Positions 8,586 to 17,912 are shown, counted from the stretch's first letter. The stretch: DNA of 64,000 nucleotides from Spartobacteria bacterium (GCA_003169695.1 PNAS01000013.1:81797-145796); one strand, 5' to 3'. Program-made: numbers and translations. Notes: generated from the sequence alone by a model not told the origin.

Positions 8586-9425
8586 ATGATTAAAGGCAGC
8601 GACATCACCGTTAATGTCATCGCGTCGATTATTGCATCAGCCATTCTGCTGATCGCCGGATTTCTCTGGGGAAAATATAAAGAGCGGCGACCCTTCGGCC
8701 GGAATTTGGAGGAATACGATTTCTATCCTTACACGATCAATCGGGACAACCTGCCCGAGTTCAATCTCAAGGATTTCCGGCTGGGCATGCATTATTTCCT
8801 GAAGAACAACGACCACACCGCTGCGCGAGCGCGCATTTTCATCGGGGAACAAAACAACGTGCGCACGCAGCTCGAACCGGCCGAGCAGAAAACTTACGCT
8901 AAACTTTTTGAGAAATACGATGGCAAGAAAATCGCGGACGACACGACCGAGTATTTGGAAAATTACGCGCGCATTGTTCACTTGATTGGAAAATCATTCC
9001 CAAACATTGGCATGGAGATTTTGCTGCATAATCTGGCGGACCCGTCGCATTCCCTCATTTGTCTGGAGAACAATGCCACCGGCCGCCACTTGCGTGACGG
9101 GACAACCAATCTGCTCATCGATCTGAAGAAGCGGCAACTTTAGCACGAGGACAAGTTGAACTACGAGTTGAATATCGGAGCGCGAAAATTCAAGTGCACC
9201 ACAATCCCGATCTATCGCCCGGAATTTGGAGTCGTCGGTGCGATCTGCATCAACGCCGATGTAAATTATCTAGCCGACGAAGTGATGAACAGCCGCGACC
9301 GCATCGAAGCGTTCTTCAAAAACTTTTGCCGCACCGACATGCAACTCGATGAAAATATTCTCAGCAAGGACGAGTATGCCAAAGCGCTGAAGGGTAAGCG
9401 GCATTTCAAGGACGAAAGCGTTTGA
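8586..9425 (+). pseudogene. Membrane-anchored YheO-like PAS-domain protein, split by in-frame TAG
   Basis: One open frame interrupted by a single TAG at 9141-9143. The first part (185 residues) has an N-terminal membrane helix (IIASAILLIAGFLWG, residues 15-29), then a soluble domain, then the beginning of a YheO-like PAS domain: GMEILLHNLADPSHSLICL and ATGRHLRDGTTNLLIDL. The second part, in the same frame after the TAG, continues the PAS domain: ELNIGARKFKCTTIPIYRP then GVVGAICINADVNYL. YheO-like domains normally run through this junction without a break, so I read this as a nonsense mutation (probably CAG to TAG). No C-terminal helix-turn-helix, usual in YheO, is present. A functional short product cannot be excluded. 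Confidence 0.65.
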
Positions 9426-9776
9426 TCGATTTGTCGTACGAGACACCGACAGCATGCCGTATCTCGTCCGTGGGAAGAACTATCTCTGCAATTTGGCTGG
9501 GCAAACGTGTCATCTTGATTCGATGATCAATCCCGGGCCGACATCGGCGACTATTACGCGGAATTCTCGGAGATCCGTTCAAAACTCGGCGGGAGTCCCC
9601 CAAAGGCGCTTCGCGAAACCATCGAGTCTACCCTGAATTACTATCGGGAGTTTATCTCACTACGTGTAAATAATCTGCCAACGCGAACTCCGACCTGGCT
9701 CGACACCCAGGGTATCTTACCGAGAAGCCACGCAAAGCTAAAAGCAGACGATGAGGCCGATGAACTCCTTCATTGA
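9424..9776 (+). pseudogene. Degenerate unknown gene (frameshifted)
   Basis: Coding-like sequence that changes frame. From 9424 one frame reads DRFVVRDTDSMPYLVRGKNY and LCNLAGQTCHLDSMI. Near 9532 the signal moves to another frame reading RADIGDYYAEFSEIRSKLGG through TWLDTQGILPRSH to a TGA at 9774-9776. Joined, it would be a soluble, charged protein of about 115 residues with no family I recognise. It begins at the stop of the PAS-domain pseudogene, so the pair may once have formed an operon. No convincing intact start codon; ATG 9454 is internal. Confidence 0.45.
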
Positions 9777-9788
9777 TAATATTGGTTT

Positions 9789-11267
9789 ATGAAGACCCAA
9801 GCAGGAACTCTTAAGAGTCTCCCAGCCGTCACCAACGAGGCGAGTCAATGGTGGTTCTTTTGCCTGCTCATCGTGGTGCTCAAGATTTTCCTTTTCGCGC
9901 TAGATCCTCTGCCAAAGATGTTCATGGGCGATTCCGCCTGCTATATCTCCACGGCGCTGGACGGCTGGCTTCCAGACGACCGTTCCTACTTCTATGGATA
10001 TGTGATTCGCTGGGTGGCCCTGTGGACGGAAAGCCTGACTCCTCTTCTCCTGCTGCAGAGTTTCGTCAGCGCGTTGACAGCTCTACTTCTGGCACACACT
10101 TGCAGGACGATATTCGGTCTGTCTGCGCGAAGCTCTTACATCATTGGCTTCATCTGCGCGCTCGATCCGTTCCAGTTGGTGTGGGAACGCTACGTCATGA
10201 CGGAAACTATCAGCCTCTTTTTCTATGTGGCGGGGCTATACTTTTCTTTCCTTTACCTGAAACATCGCCGTATCCGGCATCTGGCGATCGTGCAGGGATT
10301 TTGGGTTCTTTTGATAGGTTTCCGAATGAGCTACCTTCTCGTGGTTCAGGTAAGCGCTGTTCTCCTACCGATTATGGCTTTTTGTCCACTTTTGCTTGCA
10401 ACATGGCGCAATCGCCGCGGTGCCCAAGCCCGTGGATTTCACACGGTGAAGCTCGCTTTCGTTCATCTCTTAACAAGTATCGCCATGATGTTGCTCCTGC
10501 ATGGGGCGTATAGACAGGCGAACGGCTTGTTCTTCGGTCGCGAGCCAGCTTACCTTTACGCAACAGGCCTTCATCTCCTAGCCTTTTGGGCCCCTATCCT
10601 GGTGCCAGCTGACGCCTCAGATGAGCGTTTGGCGCGAATCATCGAACAAGGCGATGAGTTCGACATCAAAGAGTTGACGGCGAGAAACAACCAGCGTTTC
10701 GCCCCGGACTATCTTGTCGATAGATGGCAAGAGGTGGAACCGGACGGGCCGCGTGCCAGTCAGATCGCCAAAGAAACGGCATTGCGTGCGTTGCGGCGAA
10801 ATCCACTGCAAGTGCTTCATCTGGCGGCACGAACTTTTGCCCAGTACTGGAATCTGAAAGATCTTCGACATTACGCGAGGATCGATCTGGGTCACAACGA
10901 CCTTACCTTGGAACAAAACTCGATGCTGGCGGAAAGTTTCCATCTCGCGACTGACGGCCGGATCATAGGCGCCCCGCCCACGGTGCTGCAGCGGTATTTC
11001 CTCCTTTCGTGGCCCTATTGCTATTTCCTGCTTCTATCGCCGATTTTGGGCGTTTCGGCTCTCTATCTCGCTCGTGAAAAGCAACTCGCTCTGTTGCTTC
11101 TGCTGCATCTCGTCATAATCCTGGCAGTGACGTTCACCTTTGCTGTGGCGCCGAGTCTCCGCTACCTCCAGCCGGCTTCTGTGTTGACGCTTCTTACCGT
11201 CGCACTTTGTTTCCGGGCCTTCCTAAATAGCCGATCTCCGGAAGAGCCAGCATTAAGCTCGTCATGA
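9789..11267 (+). CDS. Multi-spanning membrane protein, GT-C glycosyltransferase-like
   Basis: A 492-residue protein with about nine to ten hydrophobic helices spread over its length and a soluble loop at about residues 275-390. The first periplasmic loop contains an acidic site in MFMGDSACYISTALDG (about residue 46), the position where GT-C enzymes of the ArnT/PMT type keep the catalytic Asp. Members transfer sugars from polyprenyl-phosphate donors on the outer face of the inner membrane. The downstream epimerase starts inside its stop codon (ATGA, 11264-11267), placing it in the polysaccharide operon. It could instead be a polymerase-like membrane protein. Confidence 0.7.
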   Translation: MKTQAGTLKSLPAVTNEASQWWFFCLLIVVLKIFLFALDPLPKMFMGDSACYISTALDGWLPDDRSYFYGYVIRWVALWTESLTPLLLLQSFVSALTALLLAHTCRTIFGLSARSSYIIGFICALDPFQLVWERYVMTETISLFFYVAGLYFSFLYLKHRRIRHLAIVQGFWVLLIGFRMSYLLVVQVSAVLLPIMAFCPLLLATWRNRRGAQARGFHTVKLAFVHLLTSIAMMLLLHGAYRQANGLFFGREPAYLYATGLHLLAFWAPILVPADASDERLARIIEQGDEFDIKELTARNNQRFAPDYLVDRWQEVEPDGPRASQIAKETALRALRRNPLQVLHLAARTFAQYWNLKDLRHYARIDLGHNDLTLEQNSMLAESFHLATDGRIIGAPPTVLQRYFLLSWPYCYFLLLSPILGVSALYLAREKQLALLLLLHLVIILAVTFTFAVAPSLRYLQPASVLTLLTVALCFRAFLNSRSPEEPALSSS

Positions 11268-12247
11268 AAGCCTTCGTGACTGGAGGGGCCGGATTCATCG
11301 GCAGCCATTTGGTTAGCCGGCTGTTAGAGTCCGAGACAGCTGAAAGAGTGGTTGTTTATGACAACTTCACCTCGGGGCAACGAAGTTACCTTCAGGCCCT
11401 GACGAGCGATCGGCGGCTGTCTGTGATAGAGGCCGACCTGAAGGATGCTGGGCGAGTCCGTGAAGCCATGGTTGGATCCGACACAATCTTTCATCTCGCG
11501 GCGAATCCGGACATCGCGAAGGCGATCACACAACCCGATATCGATTTCTGGGAAGGAACCTACCTGACGCAGAACGTTTTGGAAGCGATGCGCCAGACTG
11601 GGGCCCCTCGCATATTCTACACCTCGGGCAGCGGCGTGTACGGCGAGGACCCAGCCGTGGATTTTCCCGAGAGCTATGGCCCTTGTATTCCAATTTCAAC
11701 CTACGGCGCCAGTAAGCTGGCATCCGAATCGCTCATTGCCGCTTACTGCCACATGTTCGGTCTTGCGGCTCTAGTCTTTCGTTTCGCCAACGTGGTGGGA
11801 CCTCGGCAAACACACGGAGTAGGCTACGATTTTATCCGCCGGCTGAAGAGCGATTCAACGTCGCTACGCATTCTCGGCGATGGCACTCAGGAGAAAAGCT
11901 ACATCCACGTCGATGACGTATTGGAAGCGATCTTTCTTGTCGCGGCCAATGCTATTAAACCATACGAAGTTTTCAATGCCGCGACTGACGATTACGTTAC
12001 TGTGCGACAAATCGCGGATTTGGCCGTGGCAATCGCAGGCCTCCGGCCGGATGCGGTAAGATATGATTTTACCGGCGGTGACCGCGGCTGGAAAGGGGAC
12101 GTGCCTATTGTGCGCTTTGACTGCGCGAAGATCAAAGCGCTGGGCTGGAGAAACCGCCGATCTTCCGCGGAAGCGCTGTGCGACGCCATGGAAGCCATGC
12201 GAAGAGAGATCGAAAGTGCACAAGCCGAAGACAACGGCTCCATTTGA
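11264..12247 (+). CDS. NAD-dependent epimerase/dehydratase (GalE-like SDR)
   Basis: Extended short-chain dehydrogenase acting on a nucleotide sugar, 327 residues. The NAD-binding motif GGAGFIGSHLVSRLLE is at residues 7-22. A Ser-Gly-rich catalytic region is followed by YGASKLASESL (YxxxK, about residues 147-151), then a substrate region with FRFANVVGPRQTHGVGYDF and GDGTQEKSYIHVDDV. The pattern matches UDP-glucose 4-epimerase and related UDP-sugar epimerases. It overlaps the upstream membrane protein by 4 nt and precedes a methyltransferase. The exact sugar cannot be named. Confidence 0.9.
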   Translation: MKAFVTGGAGFIGSHLVSRLLESETAERVVVYDNFTSGQRSYLQALTSDRRLSVIEADLKDAGRVREAMVGSDTIFHLAANPDIAKAITQPDIDFWEGTYLTQNVLEAMRQTGAPRIFYTSGSGVYGEDPAVDFPESYGPCIPISTYGASKLASESLIAAYCHMFGLAALVFRFANVVGPRQTHGVGYDFIRRLKSDSTSLRILGDGTQEKSYIHVDDVLEAIFLVAANAIKPYEVFNAATDDYVTVRQIADLAVAIAGLRPDAVRYDFTGGDRGWKGDVPIVRFDCAKIKALGWRNRRSSAEALCDAMEAMRREIESAQAEDNGSI

Positions 12248-12295
12248 TATCGATGCAGCACCATCGCCGATAGGAAGCCCTGCCTGAATGAGAAG

Positions 12296-13000
12296 ATGAA
12301 ACCCGCGGATGAAAACAAGCCCGAGTTCGATAAATCTGCTCGCGACTACGAGGCGCTTTTCCAGCCGTGGTTAAAGGTCGCTGGGGCGTCGCGCGAGTAT
12401 TTTGCCCGGTCTAGATTGAACTGGTTATCCTATCGCCTGGGCGAGCAAAAAATCGCACCGAGGAGGGTGATGGACTTTGGTTGTGGCACAGGGATGTCTC
12501 TTTCGTTGCTGGCGGACATTCTCGATGCGGAGCAGGTCATAGGATTGGACACATCGGAAGAGTCGCTGGCCGTTGCACGCGAATCGGTCGGAAGCCGGCC
12601 CGTAGAACTCGCTACTCCCACTAAGTATGTTCCACAACAAGATCTCGACCTGGTTTTTTGCAATGGTGTGTTCCATCACATACCGGTGGCGGAGCGACCA
12701 GCGGCGGTGAATTATGTTTATCGTTGCTTGCGGCCCGATGGTATGTTCGCACTGTGGGAAAACAACCCCTGGAATCCTATTCATGCTTTGGCCATGAAGT
12801 ATTCGGAGATAGATGAAAATGCAGTTCCGCTCCCGCTCCCGGAGTCGCAACGGCTCGTTGGTTCGGAGCCTTTCCGAGTGATTCAAACCGACTATTTGTT
12901 TTTTTTCCCAGGGTATTTCAGCTGGCTTTACCCGTTGGAAAAATGGCTGATCAAGGTGCCGTTGGGCGCCCAGTACCAGGTTCTCGCTCGTAAAGAGTGA
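12296..13000 (+). CDS. Class I SAM-dependent methyltransferase
   Basis: A 234-residue methyltransferase with motif I VMDFGCGTGMSLSLL (about 54-68), an acidic end of strand 2 (VIGLDTSEESL) and motif IV-like LDLVFCNGVFHHIP (about 115-128). The post-motif CLRPDGMFALWENNPWNP suits small-molecule methyltransferases. Cytosolic; the methyl acceptor is probably a sugar or lipid intermediate, given its place between an epimerase and a GT2 gene. ATG 12296 has a purine-rich upstream stretch (gaatgagaag). Its C-terminal region is hydrophobic and aromatic (YLFFFPGYFSWLYPL) and may touch the membrane. Confidence 0.85.
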   Translation: MKPADENKPEFDKSARDYEALFQPWLKVAGASREYFARSRLNWLSYRLGEQKIAPRRVMDFGCGTGMSLSLLADILDAEQVIGLDTSEESLAVARESVGSRPVELATPTKYVPQQDLDLVFCNGVFHHIPVAERPAAVNYVYRCLRPDGMFALWENNPWNPIHALAMKYSEIDENAVPLPLPESQRLVGSEPFRVIQTDYLFFFPGYFSWLYPLEKWLIKVPLGAQYQVLARKE

Positions 13001-13051
13001 CTATGTATGGTGGGCTAAACGGCGTGATGGCGGCGATGCTGGAGAAATTGA

Positions 13052-14281
13052 ATGCCGAATGACGCCCAGGCCGTGGGGACGGCTCCGCGTTTCATCGTCG
13101 AGCATCTTGCGCCGGGAAACGCAGTGCTCGGTAACGTCGAACTAAGCATCGTCGTCCCTGCTTTGAATGAGGAGATTACCGTGGGCGAATTCATTGAGTG
13201 GTGCAAGGAGGGCCTGGAGCGCGCCGGCGTGAACGGTCAAGTTCTCATTGTCGACAGCTCCAACGATGATACGGCCAAGATTGTTCTTGGGCATGGCGGC
13301 GAGGTCCTCCGCACGCCGAAGCGAGGGCTTGGCCGGGCGTACATCGATGCCATTCCTTATATCCGCGGAAAATGGATCGTGATGGGCGACGCGGACTTGA
13401 CCTACGACTTTCGGGAACTGACTCCTTTCGTTGAGGAGTTTCGAAAAGGAACGGAGTTTGTCATGGGCAGCCGCTTGCGAGGCAGCATCGAGAAGGGGGC
13501 GATGCCAGGATTGCACCGGTACTTCGGCACACCTTTGACGACTTGGATTCTCAATCGCATCTATGGGAGCAACTACTCGGATATTCATTGCGGGATGCGG
13601 GGACTTACGCGTGCCGCTTTGGAGAAAATCGATCTTAGGTCGCAGTCCTGGGAGTATGCTAGCGAGATGGTCCTGAAGGCTGCACGACTGGGTCTGGCCA
13701 CCGCCGAGGTGCCTGTGAGGTTTTACAAGGATCGTGAGGGGCGTGTCAGTCATCACCGGCGCATGGGCTGGCTGTCGCCGTGGCTGGCTGGCTGGCTGAA
13801 CTTAAAAGTGATGCTCGTTTACACTCCGGATTCGTTCCTGCTCAAGCCCGGCATCGCACTTATGGCAATCGGATTGTTGCTTTCTTTTGGCCTGGCGGGG
13901 GGACCCGTCACCATGGGAAACATTGGCTTTAGCCTTTACTGGATGCTGCTCGGCGTCACCTGTACGACTCTGGGTTATAGCTCTGTCCAAATCGGAGTGC
14001 TGGCGCGCGTCATGCACGGCCTGCGACCCTCGTTTGTTAAGCGGGCGCAAAAATTCGTGACATACGATCGCGGAATGTTCGTGGCGACCGCCTCTGTGGC
14101 GTTGGGGGTGATGCTTCTGACCACGTTGGTCTACCGTTATGTGAACCACGGACTCCGATTGGAAGGTATTTCACACCCGGCCATCCTCGGTCTGCTGCTG
14201 ATCATTCTCGGATTCCAAACGTTTTGTTTCACTCTGCTCATGGAGATGGCGCAACGCGTCGCATCGAAGCTCCGCGAATGA
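13052..14281 (+). CDS. Family 2 glycosyltransferase with C-terminal membrane helices
   Basis: A 409-residue inverting glycosyltransferase resembling polyprenyl-phosphate mannosyl/glucosyl transferases. The GT-A domain starts LSIVVPALNEEITVGEFIEW (about residue 30), with ILIVDSSND and the metal site MGDADLTYDF (about residues 110-119). HCGMRGLTRAALEKID is the family's acceptor-loop region. After about residue 250 there are four hydrophobic helices, as in DPM-type enzymes that load sugars on lipid carriers. It ends in an ATGA overlap with the next methyltransferase. It may supply the lipid-linked sugar used by the GT-C proteins nearby (inference). Confidence 0.88.
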   Translation: MPNDAQAVGTAPRFIVEHLAPGNAVLGNVELSIVVPALNEEITVGEFIEWCKEGLERAGVNGQVLIVDSSNDDTAKIVLGHGGEVLRTPKRGLGRAYIDAIPYIRGKWIVMGDADLTYDFRELTPFVEEFRKGTEFVMGSRLRGSIEKGAMPGLHRYFGTPLTTWILNRIYGSNYSDIHCGMRGLTRAALEKIDLRSQSWEYASEMVLKAARLGLATAEVPVRFYKDREGRVSHHRRMGWLSPWLAGWLNLKVMLVYTPDSFLLKPGIALMAIGLLLSFGLAGGPVTMGNIGFSLYWMLLGVTCTTLGYSSVQIGVLARVMHGLRPSFVKRAQKFVTYDRGMFVATASVALGVMLLTTLVYRYVNHGLRLEGISHPAILGLLLIILGFQTFCFTLLMEMAQRVASKLRE

Positions 14282-14898
14282 GTATGCGGGCGGATGAGAG
14301 CTACGGACAGCGGGGGCTAACCATGGCTGATCGGCTGGGCGCGTGGTTGTCGCAGCGGGCAATTCGCCGATACCTCCCAAGGCGGAGTGACCTTGAAGTA
14401 TTGGAGCTCGGCTGCGGCTACCATGCTGCCCAGTTAATTGCCTTAAACCGGACATTGAAGCGAGGCATCGGAGTGGACTTTCACGTCGCGCCGGAGCTGC
14501 AAGCGTTGGAACGGTTTACCTTCCATGAAGGCACAATCGAGGAGACACTTCCGAAGCTGGAGAGTGAAACAGTGGACGTGGTGATGCTTATCTCGGTCTT
14601 GGAACATCTTGCTGAGCCACATTTGGCCATCCAATCCGCCTGGCGGCTGCTCAGGCCGTCAGGGCTGCTGCTTATCAACGTTCCGACGTGGCTCGGAAAG
14701 CGATTCTTGGAGTTCTCTGCTTTCCGGCTCGGTTTCAGTCAGACAGTCGAGATGGACGATCACAAAATGTATTACAGCAAACGCGATCTCTGGCCGATCC
14801 TGGTCCGATCTGGTTTCAAGCCGAGTCAGATTCGACTGAGGTATCACAAATTTGGTCTGAATCTGTTTGCGGCGGCCAGGAAGATGGATCTCGACTAG
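14278..14898 (+). CDS. Class I SAM-dependent methyltransferase
   Basis: A 206-residue methyltransferase. Motif I is VLELGCGYHAAQLIALNR (about residues 40-57), with DVVMLISVLEHLAEP (about 99-113) and the post-I segment LLRPSGLLLINVPTWLGKR. The start at 14278 (ATGAGTATG) overlaps the TGA of the GT2 gene by 4 nt; the frame is open upstream but overlaps that gene. It is followed after 140 bp by the heptose-kinase gene. The acceptor is likely a glycan or glycolipid precursor; nothing in the sequence fixes it. Confidence 0.85.
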   Translation: MSMRADESYGQRGLTMADRLGAWLSQRAIRRYLPRRSDLEVLELGCGYHAAQLIALNRTLKRGIGVDFHVAPELQALERFTFHEGTIEETLPKLESETVDVVMLISVLEHLAEPHLAIQSAWRLLRPSGLLLINVPTWLGKRFLEFSAFRLGFSQTVEMDDHKMYYSKRDLWPILVRSGFKPSQIRLRYHKFGLNLFAAARKMDLD

Positions 14899-15038
14899 CA
14901 GGACCAGGCGCACCTCAGTCTGAAAGAGACTACGATAGGCAATTTTGCTCGTTTTCCGGGCATTTGCCTCGCTCGGGACGCAATTTGTTGATATCGTCTG
15001 GACAAGCTGGCCCAACTTTTCAACGCTCAGAGTTCTGG

Positions 15039-16019
15039 ATGATCATCACGCGCTCTCCATTGCGAATCTCTCTCGGCGGTGGCGGGACTGATCTGCCCTC
15101 CTATTCTCGGGAGCACGGCGGCTTTCTCATCGCCGCCGCCATCGACAAGTACATCTACATCAACGTTCATCGCCGCTTCGTGGATGGCTTTCTCCTGAAG
15201 TATTCTCATCTCGAGGAAGCAGCCACGATCGAGGAAATCAAGCACCCTATCATTAGGGAAGCGTTGAGGCTGGCAGGCGTGCAGGAACGCAATTTGGAGA
15301 TCACAAGCATGGCCGACATCCCCGCCGGAACCGGGCTCGGCTCGTCTGGGAGTTTTACCACGGCATTGCTCAAGGCCTTGCACGCATTGCGCAAGAATCT
15401 TGTTCACCCGGCTGAACTTGCCGAGCAGGCCTGTCATATTGAGCTAGAAAAACTGCGCGAACCAATTGGAAAACAGGACCAATACATTGCGGCCTATGGC
15501 GGCATCACCTGTTTCAAATTCATGCCCGACGGTCAGGTTGAGGCGTGGCCGCTGAAAATCTCGGAAGAGACTTTGTATAACCTGGAGGATAACCTCCTGC
15601 TCTTCTTTAGCGGCTATGCGCGCTCGGCGTCGAAGATCCTCCAGGAACAGGACGACAAGAGCAAACAAGCCGACAAGGCGATGGTGGAGAATCTGCATTT
15701 CGTGAAAGAGCTCGGGCAACAGAGTCAAGCCGCCCTCGAAGGCGATAATCTGCCTGAGTTCGCCCGGCTGATGGGCGTCCACTGGCAGCGCAAAAAAGAA
15801 CGCTCAGAAAGCATGAGCAATCCGGACATCAACGCCTGGTACGATTGCGCGATGGCGAACGGTGCGCTCGGCGGAAAAATAATCGGAGCAGGCGGCGGCG
15901 GCTTTCTCATGTTCTACGCTCAAGATAAAGCTCGCCTACGCCATGCCATGCGCGAGAGAGGATTGAAGGAAGTCCGTTTCCGCTTCGACTTCGAAGGCAC
16001 GAAGATTCTCAATCAATGA
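15039..16019 (+). CDS. hddA: D-glycero-alpha-D-manno-heptose 7-phosphate kinase
   Basis: GHMP-superfamily kinase of 326 residues that phosphorylates heptose 7-phosphate at C1. The N terminus MIITRSPLRISLGGGGTDLP is characteristic of HddA-type kinases. The phosphate-binding loop PAGTGLGSSGSFTTALL is near residue 96, and the C-terminal GHMP motif GAGGGGFLMFYA near 285. ATG 15039 is chosen because it starts directly at the conserved strand; a longer open frame exists from 14688 but overlaps the methyltransferase. It overlaps the next gene by ATGA (16016-16019). Together with the next three genes it forms the GDP-D-glycero-D-manno-heptose branch. Confidence 0.9.
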   Translation: MIITRSPLRISLGGGGTDLPSYSREHGGFLIAAAIDKYIYINVHRRFVDGFLLKYSHLEEAATIEEIKHPIIREALRLAGVQERNLEITSMADIPAGTGLGSSGSFTTALLKALHALRKNLVHPAELAEQACHIELEKLREPIGKQDQYIAAYGGITCFKFMPDGQVEAWPLKISEETLYNLEDNLLLFFSGYARSASKILQEQDDKSKQADKAMVENLHFVKELGQQSQAALEGDNLPEFARLMGVHWQRKKERSESMSNPDINAWYDCAMANGALGGKIIGAGGGGFLMFYAQDKARLRHAMRERGLKEVRFRFDFEGTKILNQ

Positions 16020-16762
16020 CGGCGCAAGCGGAAGAGATTGACCTAACCGATTGGCCGGTGGCCATCCTGGCTGGCGGACTCGCAAAACGACTGCGGCCGA
16101 TCACCGGGACAAATCCCAAAGCGTTAGTGACCGTCGCGGGGGTGCCGTTTATTGCGCATCAACTGCGGCTGCTCCATTCCGCCGGTCTGCGCCGGATTAT
16201 CATTTGCGCCGGCTATCTCGGAGAAATGATTGAGGCGGAAATTGGCGACGGCGCGAGCTTTGATCTGCGGATCGATTACTCCTTCGACGGACCGCGTTTG
16301 CTCGGTACGGCCGGGGCTTTGAAACGGGCGCTACCCCTGCTTGGGCGCCGCTTTTTCGTTTTGTATGGCGATTCTTATCTACCGATCGACTACCGGAAAG
16401 CAGCGCTCGCCTTTGCCACTGACGATAAGACGGGGCTGATGACTGTTTACAGAAACCAAGGTCGCTGGGACACGAGCAACGTCCAGTTCGAAGAAGGCCA
16501 AATCCTGTGTTACGACAAAAAGCAAAGCACTCAGGAAATGCATCACATCGATTATGGGCTTGGCATTCTGCGTGCGGAGTCACTTGCTTCCTGGCCGCAC
16601 CATGAACCATTCGATCTGGCGGACGTCTACCGCCGTCTCCTTTCCGAAAATCAATTGTCCGGACATGAAGTGACAGAGCGTTTTTACGAGATTGGCTCAC
16701 GGGAAGGTCTGGCGGAACTCGATGCTTTCCTGCGCCACCACCCCGCCTTTGGTCCATCATGA
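16016..16762 (+). CDS. hddC: Heptose-1-phosphate guanylyltransferase-like nucleotidyltransferase
   Basis: Sugar-nucleotide pyrophosphorylase of 248 residues, predicted to join GTP and heptose 1-phosphate to give GDP-heptose. The signature VAILAGGLAKRLRPITGTNP (about residues 16-35) includes the GG-x-AxRL nucleotide loop. ALVTVAGVPFIAHQLRLL follows, and FFVLYGDSYLPIDYRKA (about 117) holds the metal-binding Asp. It is coupled by ATGA to both the kinase before it and the isomerase after it. The nucleotide (GTP) is inferred from neighbours, not from residues. Confidence 0.87.
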   Translation: MTAQAEEIDLTDWPVAILAGGLAKRLRPITGTNPKALVTVAGVPFIAHQLRLLHSAGLRRIIICAGYLGEMIEAEIGDGASFDLRIDYSFDGPRLLGTAGALKRALPLLGRRFFVLYGDSYLPIDYRKAALAFATDDKTGLMTVYRNQGRWDTSNVQFEEGQILCYDKKQSTQEMHHIDYGLGILRAESLASWPHHEPFDLADVYRRLLSENQLSGHEVTERFYEIGSREGLAELDAFLRHHPAFGPS

Positions 16763-17355
16763 GTTACTCCGAACAACACCTGCGAGAGACTGCCCAGATC
16801 GCGTCCCAGCTGGACCCCGCCCTTTGCGAAAGAGCCGTGGACTTGCTGGCTTCGGTGCGCGAACGCGGCGGGCGCCTTTTCATCCTTGGCGTTGGGGGCA
16901 GTGCAGCCAACGCTTCGCACGCTGTAAATGATTTTCGCAAGATTGCGGGCCTGGAATGTTACGCGCCGACGGACAACGTTTCCGAATTGACCGCGCGGAC
17001 GAACGACGAAGGCTGGCGCACGGTCTTCGCCGAGTGGCTGAAAGGCAGCCGCCTCAACGACAAGGACGCGCTTCTCATCCTTTCCGTCGGCGGGGGTAAC
17101 GTGGAAAAGAACATAAGCCCGAACTTGGTCGCCGCCTTGGAGGTTGCAAAAGAGCGGGGAGCCAGCGTGCTTGGCATCGTCGGCCGGGACGGCGGTTTCA
17201 CGGCAAAGGTAGCGGACATTGTAATCGTTATTCCGACGGTGAACGCAAACAACACCACCCCGCATGCCGAAACATTCCAGGCGGTGCTGTGGCATCTTTT
17301 CGTCAGCCATCCGAAGCTAAAGGTCGCGCAGACGAAATGGGAGAGCACGAAATAA
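16759..17355 (+). CDS. gmhA: Phosphoheptose isomerase-like SIS protein
   Basis: A 198-residue SIS-domain protein that should convert sedoheptulose 7-phosphate to D-glycero-D-manno-heptose 7-phosphate. It shows the phosphosugar-binding loop GVGGSAANASHAVNDFRK (about residues 47-64), the segment ELTARTNDEGW, the second glycine-rich site LSVGGGNVEKNISPN and the C-terminal TPHAETFQAVLWHLF, whose His/Glu are placed as in GmhA. It is coupled upstream by ATGA and overlaps the phosphatase start by one base (TAATG). The four-gene set makes GmhA the preferred call over other SIS isomerases. Confidence 0.87.
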   Translation: MSYSEQHLRETAQIASQLDPALCERAVDLLASVRERGGRLFILGVGGSAANASHAVNDFRKIAGLECYAPTDNVSELTARTNDEGWRTVFAEWLKGSRLNDKDALLILSVGGGNVEKNISPNLVAALEVAKERGASVLGIVGRDGGFTAKVADIVIVIPTVNANNTTPHAETFQAVLWHLFVSHPKLKVAQTKWESTK

Positions 17356-17912
17356 TGCGGCGCGCGGTCTTTCTCGACCGCGACGGTGTCATCAACAAGC
17401 CAGTGGTCCGCGAAGGCCGGCCGCAGCCACCGGCAGAGGTAAACGACTGGGAGCTTTATGAAGACGTGCCGGCCGGCTGCGCCCAACTCGAAGCAGCCGG
17501 CTATCTGCTCGTCGTCGTGACCAACCAACCGGATGTGGCGCGTGGAGCGCAGACGCGCAGGGTGGTGGAGGCGATGCAGCGGAAAATGCTGGCTGCCTTG
17601 CCGCAGATTGCGCGCGTGGAAGTCTGCTGGCACGCCGGCGCCGACTGGGCGGATCCTTGCGACTGCCGCAAGCCTCAGCCCGGTATGGTCCTGCGCGCGG
17701 CCAATGCGCTGAACATCGACCTGACCCAAAGTTTTCTGATTGGCGATCGCTGGCGAGATGTCGATTGCGGTCACGCCGCCGGCTGCCGAACTGTTTTTAT
17801 CGATCGGAATTACTCCGAGGCGCTCAAGCAACCTCCGGACTGGAGCGTCCAATCGTTTGGTCAAGCGGTCGAGGTAATCCTACGGACGGAGCGCGCGCCG
17901 GTGCGCCGTTAG
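17355..17912 (+). CDS. gmhB: D-glycero-D-manno-heptose 1,7-bisphosphate 7-phosphatase
   Basis: HAD-family phosphatase, 185 residues, removing the C7 phosphate before nucleotidyl transfer. HAD motif I is VFLDRDGVINKP (catalytic Asp pair) and motif II VVVTNQPDVARG. The GmhB zinc-binding insert is visible as CWHAGADWADPCDC (Cys, His, Cys, Cys) followed by RKPQPGM (motif III Lys), and motif IV is FLIGDRWRDVDCG. ATG 17355 overlaps the isomerase stop. It completes the GDP-heptose set hddA-hddC-gmhA-gmhB. Confidence 0.92.
   Translation: MRRAVFLDRDGVINKPVVREGRPQPPAEVNDWELYEDVPAGCAQLEAAGYLLVVVTNQPDVARGAQTRRVVEAMQRKMLAALPQIARVEVCWHAGADWADPCDCRKPQPGMVLRAANALNIDLTQSFLIGDRWRDVDCGHAAGCRTVFIDRNYSEALKQPPDWSVQSFGQAVEVILRTERAPVRR

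Noticed and set aside
9141-9143. Idea that TAG is recoded as an amino acid
   Set aside because: Ordinary intact genes in the window end with TAG (for example at 2344, 5688, 6382, 14896 and 17910), so TAG is a normal stop here.
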